Below are positions 1 to 9,366 of a stretch of DNA of 64,000 bases, piece by piece; positions within the stretch are counted from its first letter, which is position 1, and each line of letters begins with the position of its first letter. The notes beneath the pieces are model-generated. The model ran no database searches and had not been told where the DNA came from. It was given only the letters and a program-made list of their open reading frames with translations. Origin of the DNA: Streptomyces sp. APSN-46.1 (GTDB lineage: Bacteria; Actinomycetota; Actinomycetes; Streptomycetales; Streptomycetaceae); NCBI RefSeq assembly GCF_022815725.1, contig NZ_JALGRF010000005.1:1-64000 (forward strand), written 5' to 3'. The position numbers and the translations under genes are program-made.

Positions 1-20
1 CAACTTCTGGCGTTGATTTT

Positions 21-44
21 TGGCACGCTGTTGAGTTCTCAAGG
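21..44 (-). promoter_or_regulatory. rRNA operon leader box
   Basis: On the minus strand this reads CCTTGAGAACTCAACAGCGT followed by GCCAA. I recognise it as the conserved box in the transcribed leader of actinobacterial 16S rRNA genes, linked in the literature to antitermination and RNA processing. It places a 16S rRNA gene just left of the window, transcribed leftward. The rRNA gene itself is not included. Confidence 0.85.
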
Positions 45-126
45 AACGGACGCTTCCTTTGTACTCACCCTCAGTAATACTTACTGGGGCTTTCCTCCGG
101 GCTTTCGTTCTGTTCTTGCGTTTCCG

Positions 127-203
127 ACTCTATCAGAGTCAGTCCCGCTCGCTTTCCAGGTTCTTCGCTTTCACGCTTTCCCTTTCCGGCGATTCCGACT
201 CTA
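127..203 (-). promoter_or_regulatory. Proximal rrn promoters (duplicated -10 block)
   Basis: The minus-strand sequence CTGATAGAGTCGGA (TCTGATAGAGTCGGAA in the proximal copy) occurs twice, with TAGAGT -10 hexamers at 127-132 and 198-203. Neither has a good -35, which is usual for streptomycete rrn promoters. They lie downstream of two better-formed promoters, giving a tandem array reading toward the leader box at 21-44. Confidence 0.7.
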
Positions 204-295
204 TCAGAAGTTTTCCACCGGATTTCCCGGCTTCGGATTCCTGGATGAGGAGTCGGTTGTGCCCGCTTGGAATTCAATTCCTGCGGACGAGAGAG

Positions 296-325
296 ATTTT
301 AAACCATCGTGGGCGAGCTTGTCCA
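296..325 (-). promoter_or_regulatory. rrn promoter, second from upstream
   Basis: On the minus strand a -35 TGGACA (320-325) is followed after 18 bp by a -10 TAAAAT (296-301). The AT-rich block is exceptional in this GC-rich DNA. It belongs to the tandem rRNA promoter array. Confidence 0.65.
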
Positions 326-342
326 GCACGCGCAACTGTCTA

Positions 343-371
343 AATCTACCTCCCCACGCCGACCGTGTCAA
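343..371 (-). promoter_or_regulatory. rrn promoter, most upstream
   Basis: On the minus strand TTGACA (366-371) is separated by exactly 17 bp from TAGATT (343-348), a near-consensus housekeeping promoter. It begins about 50 bp downstream of the stop of the SpoIIM-like gene and reads leftward into the rRNA leader. I see no coding sequence in 1-424. Confidence 0.8.
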
Positions 372-424
372 CAGTCTTTGCGGGACGACGAGGAGACTAG
401 CAGCTCCGGGGGGTCGGACGCACA

Positions 425-1432
425 TCAGGCCGCGGTGGGCAGGGCCGCCGTCTGGTCGGCGGCCTCCACGTCGCCCACCTCGCCGGCGCGGGAGGCCCGG
501 CCGCCCAGGATGTAGACGTACGCGAGGAACGCGGCCTCGGCGGCGATGCCGATGGCGATACGGGCCCAGGTGGGCAGGCCGGAGGGGGTGACGAAGCCTT
601 CGATCAGGCCGGATACGAAGAGGACCACCGCGAGGCCGATCGCCATGCCGAGCGCGGCCCGTCCCTGTTCCGCGAGGGCCGCGCGGCGGGTGCGGGGGCC
701 CGGGTCGATGACCGTCCAGCCCAGGCGCAAGCCCGTGCCCGCGGCGACGAAGACGACCGTCAGTTCGAGCAGCCCGTGCGGGAGGATCAGGCCGAGGAAC
801 ACGTCGAGGCGGCCGGCCGAGGCCATCAGGCCGATGCCGACTCCGAGGTTCGCCATGTTCAGGAAGAGGATCCAGAGCACCGGCAGGCCCAGGAACGCGC
901 CCAGGACCAGGCACATCGCGGCGGCCTGGGCATTGTTCGTCCAGACCTGGGCGGCGAAGGAGGCCGCCGGGTGACTGGAGTAGTACGTCTCGTACTGGCC
1001 GCCCGGCTTCGTGAGCTGTTTCAGCTCTTCGGGGGCCGCGATGGCCGCCTGGACCTCGGGGTGCGCGGCTATCCACCAGCCGATCAGCACGCCGATCGCC
1101 ACGGAGAGCAGCGCCGTCGGTATCCACCAGCGGCGGCTGCGGTACACGGCGGCGGGGAAGCCGGCGGTGAAGAAGCGGGCCGCGTCGCGCCAGCCGGCCC
1201 GGCGGACGCCCGTGACGGTGGCGCGGGCGCGGGCGACGAGCTGGGTCAGGCGGCCCGTGAGCATGGGATCCGGGGCGCTCGACTGGATGAGCGAGAGGTG
1301 GGTGGAGGTGCGCTGGTAGAGCGAGACGAGTTCGTCGGCTTCGGCGCCGGTCAGACGGCGGCCGCGGCCCAGGAGCTGCTCCAGCCGGTCCCATTCCTGC
1401 CGGTGGGCCGAAACGAAGACGTCGAGATCCAT
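425..1432 (-). CDS. Stage II sporulation protein M (SpoIIM/DUF95) family membrane protein
   Basis: A 335-residue integral membrane protein. The N-terminal third is soluble and helical (start MDLDVFVSAHRQEW). About five hydrophobic segments follow from residue 100 onward, with the family-typical stretch around the FLNMANLGVGIG motif. In Bacillus, SpoIIM works in the engulfment machinery. Actinobacterial members usually neighbour RDD, MoxR and DUF58 genes, and their function is not established. Here the gene is divergent from an RDD gene, with about 110 bp for both promoters. Its stop lies just upstream of the rRNA promoters. The family assignment is secure; a sporulation role is not. Confidence 0.88.
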   Translation of the reverse strand: MDLDVFVSAHRQEWDRLEQLLGRGRRLTGAEADELVSLYQRTSTHLSLIQSSAPDPMLTGRLTQLVARARATVTGVRRAGWRDAARFFTAGFPAAVYRSRRWWIPTALLSVAIGVLIGWWIAAHPEVQAAIAAPEELKQLTKPGGQYETYYSSHPAASFAAQVWTNNAQAAAMCLVLGAFLGLPVLWILFLNMANLGVGIGLMASAGRLDVFLGLILPHGLLELTVVFVAAGTGLRLGWTVIDPGPRTRRAALAEQGRAALGMAIGLAVVLFVSGLIEGFVTPSGLPTWARIAIGIAAEAAFLAYVYILGGRASRAGEVGDVEAADQTAALPTAA

Positions 1433-1544
1433 GCTGGTTACCGCTCCCCTGCCCCAGGTCCCTGCTTCGGCCTACTCCTGCTGTGGTCAGCTTGGCAGAC
1501 TGGACGCCACAGGGGCGGGGCAGGTCAGTGAAAGGTGCGCAGCG

Positions 1545-2483
1545 GTGAGCGATCTGGTGACGGGGGACGCGGTCGTCCTGGGTTTGCGGCCGGCGAGGCT
1601 GCCGAGCCGGGCGCTCGCGTTCAGCCTCGACCTCGCGGTGTACCTCACCGGCTACCTGCTCGTCTCGATCGGGCTGCTCTACGCGACAGCCTCGCTCGAC
1701 GCGGCCGCGAACGCGGCCGTGACCCTAGCGAGCTTCCTTCTGGTGCTGGTCGGCGTGCCGATCGCGGTGGAGACGCTGAGCCACGGGCGGTCGCTGGGCA
1801 AGCTGGCGTGCGGGCTGCGGGTGGTGCGGGAGGACGGCGGTCCGATCCGGTTCCGGCACGCGCTGGTGCGCGGGGCCATGGGGGTCGTGGAGCTGCTGGG
1901 GACCTTGGGGACGGTGGCGTGCATCGCCTCGCTGGTGTCGGAGCGGGGGCGGCGGCTCGGCGATGTGTTCGCCGGGACGCTGGTGGTCCGGGAGCGGGTG
2001 CCGGGGGCGCGGGTGATGCCGGTGCCTCCGCCGCCGCCGTGGCTGGCCGGGCGGTTCACGGGGCTGGACCTGTCGGCGGTGCCGGACGGGCTGTGGCTGG
2101 CGATACGGCAGTACCTGACGCGGATGAACCAGCTCGACCCGGCGGTGGGTACGGCGATGGCGGCGAAGCTGGCGGACGAGCTGGTGGCCCGTACGGGCGC
2201 GCAGCCGCCGGCGGGGGTGCCGGCTGCCGCGTTCCTGATGGCGGTGGTGCACGAGCGGCAGTCGCGGGACGCGGCGCGGGCGTTCGGCGGGCAGCGGGCC
2301 GCCGCTGCCGCCGCTCCCCCGGCCGCGGCGCCCGTGGTGACGCCGCCGGTGATGCCGCCGCTCGTGCCGCCCGTCGCGCCGCCGGTGGCTCCGGTCATGC
2401 CGCCCGCGGCTCCCGTAGCTCCCGTATCCCCCGCGGCTCCCGTACAGCCGGCGCGCGGTACCGGGTTCGCGCCGCCGGCCTGA
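1545..2483 (+). CDS. RDD family membrane protein
   Basis: 312 residues from GTG 1545, which has an AAAGG block upstream. An ATG in the same frame at 1431 overlaps the divergent SpoIIM start and is less likely. The RDD domain spans roughly residues 10-150: an Arg in the first segment (LPSRALAFSLDL), two or three membrane segments, and the HGRSLGKLACGLRVV block followed by RRLGDVFAGT. A soluble middle region leads to a low-complexity Pro/Ala/Val tail (residues 255-312). RDD proteins are proposed transporters or membrane scaffolds, and no substrate can be inferred. The stop lies 3 bp from that of the convergent gene. Confidence 0.88.
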   Translation: MSDLVTGDAVVLGLRPARLPSRALAFSLDLAVYLTGYLLVSIGLLYATASLDAAANAAVTLASFLLVLVGVPIAVETLSHGRSLGKLACGLRVVREDGGPIRFRHALVRGAMGVVELLGTLGTVACIASLVSERGRRLGDVFAGTLVVRERVPGARVMPVPPPPPWLAGRFTGLDLSAVPDGLWLAIRQYLTRMNQLDPAVGTAMAAKLADELVARTGAQPPAGVPAAAFLMAVVHERQSRDAARAFGGQRAAAAAAPPAAAPVVTPPVMPPLVPPVAPPVAPVMPPAAPVAPVSPAAPVQPARGTGFAPPA

Positions 2484-2486
2484 GCG

Positions 2487-3104
2487 TCACTCCTCGAAGG
2501 TCGAGGGCGGCGTCTCCAGGTGTTCGAGCTCGATGCCGGGCGCGGAGAGAACCACGTCTCCGGCGATGTGGACGGTGTGGACCTCACCGGTGTCCAGGGC
2601 GCTGATCCGATACTCGTCCACCAGGAGCGGACCGCTGTCCGTGGGGTGTTCCTCGCGCTTCACGAGGGCCCAGGCCTGGTCGACCGTACGGGGTGCGAGC
2701 ACCGGGTCGGTGAGGGCGACCAGCCGGACCCGGGTGGCGGGGGCGCCGGGGGTCAGGCGCAGCAGGCGGGACGTGGCGACGAGGAAGGCCGGGGAGGTGC
2801 CGGTGAAGCCGGGGGCCTGGACGTTGCCTTCGGTGGCCTCGGCTCCGGTGGGGTCGGTGCGGACCCAGGTGACGCCGTCGATGGCGGCGCCGCGGACCTG
2901 CCAGCTCGCGGCGTTGGCCTCCAGGCGGATGGGGCGGCCGAGTTCGTCGATGGCCAGGTCGAGGGAGCCGCGGTGGTCGCCGCCCGGGCCGGTGAGCTGG
3001 GCGACGTAGCGCCAGCCGGAGGGGCCGGGGGCGCAGTGGAAGTGTTCCTCGCCGAGCGGGGTGTGGTCGTGCGGGTCGTGGAGCGAGTAGCGGCCGCGGG
3101 GCAT
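2487..3104 (-). CDS. Conserved hypothetical protein
   Basis: A 205-residue soluble protein with no signal peptide or membrane segment, preceded by AAGGA 8 bp upstream of the ATG. It opens MPRGRYSLHDPHDHTPLGEE and contains alternating beta-type segments, including SGWRYVAQL and RLEANAASWQVRGAAIDGVTW. It looks like a single beta-rich domain such as a lipid-binding or calycin-like barrel, but I cannot name a family. It lies immediately downstream of ahcY on the same strand, separated by a strong hairpin, so it is probably a separate transcript. Confidence 0.75.
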   Translation of the reverse strand: MPRGRYSLHDPHDHTPLGEEHFHCAPGPSGWRYVAQLTGPGGDHRGSLDLAIDELGRPIRLEANAASWQVRGAAIDGVTWVRTDPTGAEATEGNVQAPGFTGTSPAFLVATSRLLRLTPGAPATRVRLVALTDPVLAPRTVDQAWALVKREEHPTDSGPLLVDEYRISALDTGEVHTVHIAGDVVLSAPGIELEHLETPPSTFEE

Positions 3105-3130
3105 CGTGTCGGTCCTTGGGTGGGTACGGG

Positions 3131-3163
3131 GCAGGCCCCCGGCTTTCTCCGCCGGGGGCCTGC
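3131..3163 (-). terminator. Terminator downstream of ahcY
   Basis: GCAGGCCCCCGGC (3131-3143) and GCCGGGGGCCTGC (3151-3163) form a perfect 13-bp stem with a 7-nt loop, 45 bp beyond the ahcY stop. There is no U-tract, as is common in streptomycetes. Confidence 0.8.
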
Positions 3164-3207
3164 GTGACGTGCTGCCGCTACTGCCGCGTCGGGATCAGTA
3201 GTCGGGA

Positions 3208-4644
<1,437 letters not shown>

Positions 4645-4812
4645 GGGTGCTGCTCCTCATGGTTCGAGAGGGTGGGTACGGCTGGGCCGCGCACCGGCCG
4701 TGCCTGAGCAGGGCGGTGCACCGAGCACAGTCCGTCGGGGGCCCTCTCTCCCCTCGGCCGGTCACGAGGACCGCCCGACCGCCATCAGCAGCGACGCCTG
4801 ACACTGCCTGAG

Positions 4813-4818
4813 AATCTA
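4813..4818 (-). promoter_or_regulatory. Possible ahcY promoter -10
   Basis: A minus-strand TAGATT directly preceded by TG lies about 170 bp upstream of ahcY. No convincing -35 is visible. It would give a long leader whose function is unknown. Confidence 0.35.
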
Positions 4819-4937
4819 CACCGATCAGCGCCGCGCGCCCCAGTGGGTTGGGGACCGCACGCGCGGAATCCGGCCACCGGCGGCCGTCACGACCCATACG
4901 ATGCGCGCACGCACGTACGGCCGGGAGGGGACGGAAG

Positions 4938-5594
4938 ATGGAGCGCATGCCGGGGCGGAGACTCGGAATCGGGGCGCTGGTGCTGCTGGTGGCCGGCGCG
5001 GTGCTGACCCTCGCCGTGGCGTTGGGGGTGGGCGTCCTCTTCGGGGACGGGTACGTGTCCCGCTCCATCCCGTCCGATTCGATGGACCCGACGTACCGGC
5101 TCGGGGACACGGCCTACTTCACGGTCGCCGCCGGGAAGGAGGTCCGGCGTGGGGACATCGCCCTCATCTCGGCTCCGACCTGGATTCCGGAGGCGGACAT
5201 CCTGAAGCGGGTGGTGGCCCTCGGCGGCGACCGGATCTCGTACGAGCCCGGCGATCCCACGCTGACGCTCAACGGTGAGCCGCTCGTCGAGCCGTATCTG
5301 AAGGACCGGGCCCGGCCGGCGGTGGCCGCCTTCGACGTGACCGTGCCCGAGGGACGGATGTTCGTGATGGGCGACAACCGCGAGAACTCCTTCGACTCGC
5401 ACCTGCGGATCTCCGACCACGACGGGACCCTGCCCATCTCGGCGGTGCGGGGGAGGGCGACCGCGACGCCCGTGGGCTTCCTGGCGGCCGGCGCGGCGGG
5501 CGTCCTGGGGATCGTCGTGTTCCTCGTCGGCGGCGCTCTGGGCGTCGCGGCCCTCGTGGTGCGGGGGCGTGCGAGGCGGGTGCGTCGCGCGTAA
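4938..5594 (+). CDS. Type I signal peptidase (S26 family)
   Basis: 218 residues from ATG 4938, placed by GGAGGGGAC 7-8 nt upstream; an in-frame upstream ATG at 4848 lacks such a site. An N-terminal membrane anchor (about residues 9-33) is followed by the catalytic Ser motif IPSDSMDPTY, the catalytic Lys in DILKRVVALGGDRI, and the box-E motif GDNRENSFDS. A second hydrophobic segment near the C-terminus gives two membrane spans. The enzyme cleaves signal peptides from secreted preproteins outside the membrane. It is a stand-alone copy rather than part of the sip cluster usual in Streptomyces. Confidence 0.92.
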   Translation: MERMPGRRLGIGALVLLVAGAVLTLAVALGVGVLFGDGYVSRSIPSDSMDPTYRLGDTAYFTVAAGKEVRRGDIALISAPTWIPEADILKRVVALGGDRISYEPGDPTLTLNGEPLVEPYLKDRARPAVAAFDVTVPEGRMFVMGDNRENSFDSHLRISDHDGTLPISAVRGRATATPVGFLAAGAAGVLGIVVFLVGGALGVAALVVRGRARRVRRA

Positions 5595-5595
5595 C

Positions 5596-5637
5596 GCGAA
5601 GGCCCCCGCGGCGCGTTCGCGTCGCGGGGGCCTTCGC
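5596..5637. terminator. Bidirectional terminator
   Basis: A perfect 15-bp inverted repeat (GCGAAGGCCCCCGCG at 5596-5610 and its complement at 5623-5637) with a 12-nt loop lies between the convergent signal peptidase and cation transporter genes. Confidence 0.9.
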
Positions 5638-5662
5638 ACGTCCGTGGCCGGACGGTGGGGTG

Positions 5663-6589
5663 TCAGCCCTTGGCGGCCTCGGCCTTGTAGATGTCCGGTT
5701 CGAGGTAGATCACGCGGGCGATCGGGACCGCCTCGCGGATGCGGGCCTCGGCGGCGTTGATGGCGTCGGCCACCTCGGTGGCGGTGTTGTCGTGCTGGAC
5801 GGCGATCTTGGCGGCGACCAGCAGTTCCTCCGGGCCGAGGTGCAGCGTGCGCATGTGGATCACGCGGGTGACGGTGTCCCCGTCGACGGCGGCGGCCATG
5901 ATCTTCTCGACGTCCTCGGGGCCCGCCGCCTCGCCCAGCAGCAGGGACTTGGTCTCGGCGGCGAGGACGACGGCGATGACGAGCAGCAGGGTGCCGATGC
6001 AGAGGGTGCCGATGCCGTCCCAGACGCCGTTGCCGGTGATCAGCGCGATGCCGACGCCGCCGAGGGCGAGGACGAGGCCGACGAGCGCGCCGAGGTCCTC
6101 CAGGAGCACCACGGGCAGCTCGGGGGCCTTGGCGCGCTTGATGAACTGGGGCCAGGACAGCGAGCCGCGGATCTCGTTCGACTCCTTGATCGCCGTGCGG
6201 AAGGAGAAGCTCTCCGCGATGATCGCGAAGAGGAGCACGCCGATCGGCCAGTACCAGGCTTCGATCGGGTGCGGATTCTTGACCTTCTCGTAGCCCTCGT
6301 AGATGGCGAACATGCCGCCGACGGTGAAGAGCACGATGGAGACGAGGAAGGCGTAGATGTAGCGTTCCCGCCCGTACCCGAAGGGGTGTTGGGGTGTGGC
6401 CTCGCGCTGGGCCTTCTTCCCGCCCAGGAGCAGCAGGCCCTGGTTTCCGGAGTCCGCCAGTGAGTGGACGCTCTCGGCGAGCATCGACGACGAGCCGCTG
6501 AAGACGAATGCCACGAACTTGGCTACAGCGATGGCGAGATTGGCGGCGAGTGCCGCCACGATCGCCCTGGTACCGCCCGACGCGCTCAT
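5663..6589 (-). CDS. Cation diffusion facilitator family transporter
   Basis: 308 residues with about six membrane segments. The motif AESVHSLADSGNQ in TM2 provides the His/Asp metal-site residues of the CDF family, and the C-terminal cytoplasmic domain (EDVEKIMAAAVDGDTVTRV onward) is present. CDF proteins export divalent metals such as zinc, cobalt or manganese against protons. The HPFGYGRERYIYAFLVS stretch and KEPT-less loop resemble the ZnT9-like subgroup. The metal cannot be deduced. The gene lies downstream of manA on the same strand but is separated by 95 bp. Confidence 0.92.
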   Translation of the reverse strand: MSASGGTRAIVAALAANLAIAVAKFVAFVFSGSSSMLAESVHSLADSGNQGLLLLGGKKAQREATPQHPFGYGRERYIYAFLVSIVLFTVGGMFAIYEGYEKVKNPHPIEAWYWPIGVLLFAIIAESFSFRTAIKESNEIRGSLSWPQFIKRAKAPELPVVLLEDLGALVGLVLALGGVGIALITGNGVWDGIGTLCIGTLLLVIAVVLAAETKSLLLGEAAGPEDVEKIMAAAVDGDTVTRVIHMRTLHLGPEELLVAAKIAVQHDNTATEVADAINAAEARIREAVPIARVIYLEPDIYKAEAAKG

Positions 6590-6684
6590 GGGTGCTGGAT
6601 GTCCCTTCCTCGGTACGGCGACCCATGCCGGAGCGCCGCGCTACGGGCGCACATTGTTGCAGCCGCTGGTAGGGACGGCGCGCG

Positions 6685-7842
6685 TCAGACCACCACAGTG
6701 GCACGGAAAACCGTACCCACCCCGGATAGTTCGGTCTTTTCGGACGCCGGTACGAAGACGGACCGGCCCGGGGACAGCGTCACTTCGCCGGCCTTCGGAC
6801 GGCCCGCGGTGCACAGCAGGATCTGCGGGGCGCCGGAGGGCAGGGGGCGGGGGGCGCCGCCGGGGGCGAGGAGGAACCGGGAGAGCCGGAACTCGTCGAT
6901 GGGGGACTCGTAGACCTCCTCGCCGTCGCCCTCGGGGCGCAGGACGGCCGGGTCGCCGGGCTCGAACTTCACGATCTTCAGCAGTTCCGGCACGTCCACG
7001 TGCTTGGGGGTGAGGCCGGCGCGCAGCACGTTGTCGGAGTTGGCCAGCAGCTCCACGCCGAGGCCGTCGAGGTAGGCGTGCGGCACCCCGGCGCCGAGGA
7101 ACATGGCCTCGCCGGGCTGGAGTTCGACGTGGTTGAGCAGCATGGCCGCGATGACGCCCGGGTCGCCCGGGTACTCGTGGACGAGCGAGGCATACGGCTC
7201 GTACGGGCCCGCGAGGCGCTCGGCGGCGGCCGCGGCCTCGTGGACCGTACGGGCCATCTCCGCGCGGTCGGCGGTCAGTACGGCGGTGAACATCTCCCGC
7301 AGGGCCGCCTCCTCGGGGTGGGCGTGCAGGAGGTCCACGTAGGGCTTGAGCGAGTCGACACCGAGGCCGTCGAGGAGCTCGGCGCTCTCCAGCGGGGCCC
7401 GGAATCCGCACAGTCCGCTGAACGGGGTGAGCGCGCAGATCAGCTCGGGCTTGTGGTTGGGGTCCTTGTAGTTGCGGTGAGCGGCGTCGATCGGGACGCC
7501 GCGGCGCTCCTCGTCGGCGAAGCCCTCCTTGGCCTGGGCCAGGTCGGGGTGGACCTGGAGGGACAGTGGGGCGCCGGCGGCGAGGAGCTTGAGGAGGAAG
7601 GGCAGTCGGGGGCCGAACTTCGCGACGGCCGCCGTGCCGAGTTCGCCCTCGGGGTCGGCGGCGATGACCTCCGCGAGGGTGATCTCGCCGGCCCCGCGGT
7701 CGAGGCGGGAAGGGGCTCCGGGATGGGCGCCCATCCACATCTCGGCCTGGGGCTCACCGCTGGGCTCCGTCCCGAGGAGTTCGGGGATCGCGGTGGGGGA
7801 GCCCCAGGCGTAGGGGCGGATCGTGTTCGTCAGGCGGTCCAT
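6685..7842 (-). CDS. manA: Mannose-6-phosphate isomerase, class I
   Basis: 385 residues from ATG 7842, chosen because AGGA lies 8 nt upstream; the ATG at 7848 would overlap the ribosome site. It interconverts fructose-6-phosphate and mannose-6-phosphate. Zinc-binding residues are visible: Gln and His in LSLQVHPD, Glu in NHKPELICALTPF, and His in GAGVPHAYLDGLGVELLANSDNVLRAGL, which also holds the active-site Arg. It is the first step to GDP-mannose and the end of a co-directional set with the SIS protein, the Trm112-like protein and phosphomannomutase. Confidence 0.95.
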   Translation of the reverse strand: MDRLTNTIRPYAWGSPTAIPELLGTEPSGEPQAEMWMGAHPGAPSRLDRGAGEITLAEVIAADPEGELGTAAVAKFGPRLPFLLKLLAAGAPLSLQVHPDLAQAKEGFADEERRGVPIDAAHRNYKDPNHKPELICALTPFSGLCGFRAPLESAELLDGLGVDSLKPYVDLLHAHPEEAALREMFTAVLTADRAEMARTVHEAAAAAERLAGPYEPYASLVHEYPGDPGVIAAMLLNHVELQPGEAMFLGAGVPHAYLDGLGVELLANSDNVLRAGLTPKHVDVPELLKIVKFEPGDPAVLRPEGDGEEVYESPIDEFRLSRFLLAPGGAPRPLPSGAPQILLCTAGRPKAGEVTLSPGRSVFVPASEKTELSGVGTVFRATVVV

Positions 7843-7893
7843 CGTCATCTTCCTGGATGAAGGGCCGGGTCCACGGCGTCCAGGGGCGATCCC

Positions 7894-9027
7894 CTAGCCG
7901 TTTCCCCTCGACGCCAGCGCCAGGTAGGCGGTGGCGAAATCCGTGACGGCGAGGAGTTCGGCGAGCTGCTCCAGCTCCCCGCCCTCCTCCGGTTCGAGTT
8001 CGCTGATGGCCGTGTCGTGGCTGAGGGCGAGCTCGCGCGCCGCCGGGGCGGCGGTGAGACCGCCGGTCGGCTGGTCGCGCAGCAGGACGACGCGGGCGCG
8101 GAGGGCCTGCGGCTCCTCCACCCGGTCGCGGAAGAAGTCGTCGGGGTCGGCGCCCGCGGCGAGGGAGCCGGCGAGCAGGACCCCGTGGGCGGGGAGCGCC
8201 TCGGGCAGTTCGGCGGCCAGCGCGGGGCGGCCTGCGAGCTCGGCGAGGGTGGCGGCGAATCGGCGGCCGGCCGGGCCCGCTCCGGCGCCCTCGCTCCAGA
8301 TGAGCGGGAGGGAGTCGGCGAGCTCGGCGGCGAGCGTCTTGGCCGGGTTGGAGTACGTGGCGATGGCGGGCCCGCAGCGCTCGGCGGTGCGGTCGAGCCG
8401 GTCGGCGACGCGCTGGAGGGTGTCGGGGGCCGCGGTGATCAGCCCGACCTTGTCGAGGAGGACCAGCAGCGGCGTCAGCAGGGCCCACAGGGCGCCGGGT
8501 CCGGCCGCGGCGGACTCGTCGTACTCCTGGTACGGGGCCTTGGCCATCGGTACGAGGACCCCGTGCGCGCCGTCCACCGCCTCGCTCAGGGGCGATCGCT
8601 CGGGCGCGACGGCGACGACGGCGCAGCCGCGCCGGTAGGCCTGCTCGGCGAGGAGGGCGAGGCCGGGTTCGGTGCCGTCGGTGGTGGCGATGAGCAGCAG
8701 GTCCACCGGTCCGGCCCAGCCGGGCAGCGCCCAGCGCAGCGCCCCGGCGGCGTGGGCCACGCCGGTCGGGTGCAGCCGGGTCACCGGGGCGGAGGCCCCG
8801 GCGAGGGCGCCGAGCAGGTCGGCGACGCCGGTGGCGGCCGTCCCGGGCCCGGCGATGAGCACGGCGCGGGGTCTGCCGTCGGGGTGCAGGTCGGCGAGTC
8901 CGGCCTCGGTCGCGTGCCGGGCGGCGGTGCGTACTCTGGCCCCGGCCTCGGCGGCGCCGCGGAGCAGGCCGCGACGGTCGGCGCGGGCGAGATCCTCCGG
9001 TGCGTCGAGGAGCGACTCGTCGAGCAT
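7894..9027 (-). CDS. SIS-domain protein, phosphoglucose/phosphomannose isomerase-like
   Basis: 377 residues, GGAGG 5 nt before the ATG. Two sugar-isomerase-like halves are evident. The first nucleotide-like segment is RAVLIAGPGTAATGVADLLGA, and the ATYSNPAKTLAAELADSLPLIW region is the C-terminal isomerase-type motif. Bifunctional PGI/PMI enzymes of this fold occur in archaea. In actinobacteria the gene consistently sits between manA and manB, which suggests a role in hexose-phosphate metabolism. Whether the actinobacterial proteins are catalytic is uncertain from sequence. Confidence 0.85.
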   Translation of the reverse strand: MLDESLLDAPEDLARADRRGLLRGAAEAGARVRTAARHATEAGLADLHPDGRPRAVLIAGPGTAATGVADLLGALAGASAPVTRLHPTGVAHAAGALRWALPGWAGPVDLLLIATTDGTEPGLALLAEQAYRRGCAVVAVAPERSPLSEAVDGAHGVLVPMAKAPYQEYDESAAAGPGALWALLTPLLVLLDKVGLITAAPDTLQRVADRLDRTAERCGPAIATYSNPAKTLAAELADSLPLIWSEGAGAGPAGRRFAATLAELAGRPALAAELPEALPAHGVLLAGSLAAGADPDDFFRDRVEEPQALRARVVLLRDQPTGGLTAAPAARELALSHDTAISELEPEEGGELEQLAELLAVTDFATAYLALASRGNG

Positions 9028-9099
9028 GGCGGCCTCCGGCAGTGTTGGTGACGGACCCAGGGGGACGGGGACGGAACCGGTCTCGGCTTCTGCGGGGCC

Positions 9100-9285
9100 T
9101 TACGCCGGGCGGCGGGCCTCGTCCACGAGGAGAACGGGGATGCCGTCGCGGACGGGGTAGGCGAGGCCGCAGTCCTGGCCGGTGCAGATCAGCTCGGGTG
9201 CCGCTTCGTCCGCCGACTTGTCCTCAAGGGGCGCGTGGCAGGCGGGGCAGGCGAGGATCTCCAGAAGACCGGCTTCGAGCGGCAT
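9100..9285 (-). CDS. Trm112-like zinc-ribbon protein (UPF0434)
   Basis: 61 residues starting [27 protein letters not shown] lies 5 nt upstream, whereas an in-frame start 15 nt earlier has no ribosome site. CPAC and the later CTGQDCG supply the four cysteines of a small zinc-ribbon, followed by the conserved [11 protein letters not shown]. Relatives act as small partner or activator proteins for methyltransferases, but no partner can be named here. It sits between phosphomannomutase and the SIS protein. Confidence 0.9.
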   Translation of the reverse strand: MPLEAGLLEILACPACHAPLEDKSADEAAPELICTGQDCGLAYPVRDGIPVLLVDEARRPA

Positions 9286-9366
9286 TGAGCTTCCCTTCAA
9301 ACATGCGGATTGGGCGAGGTCAGCGTACCGCCGGGCCGCACGCCGCGCGGCCCGGCGCGGGCGGTG

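Noticed and set aside
4645..4830. Possible S-adenosylhomocysteine or SAM riboswitch upstream of ahcY
   Set aside because: The leader is long enough, but I could not find the conserved SAH core or SAM-type asymmetric loop. A covariance-model search would decide.
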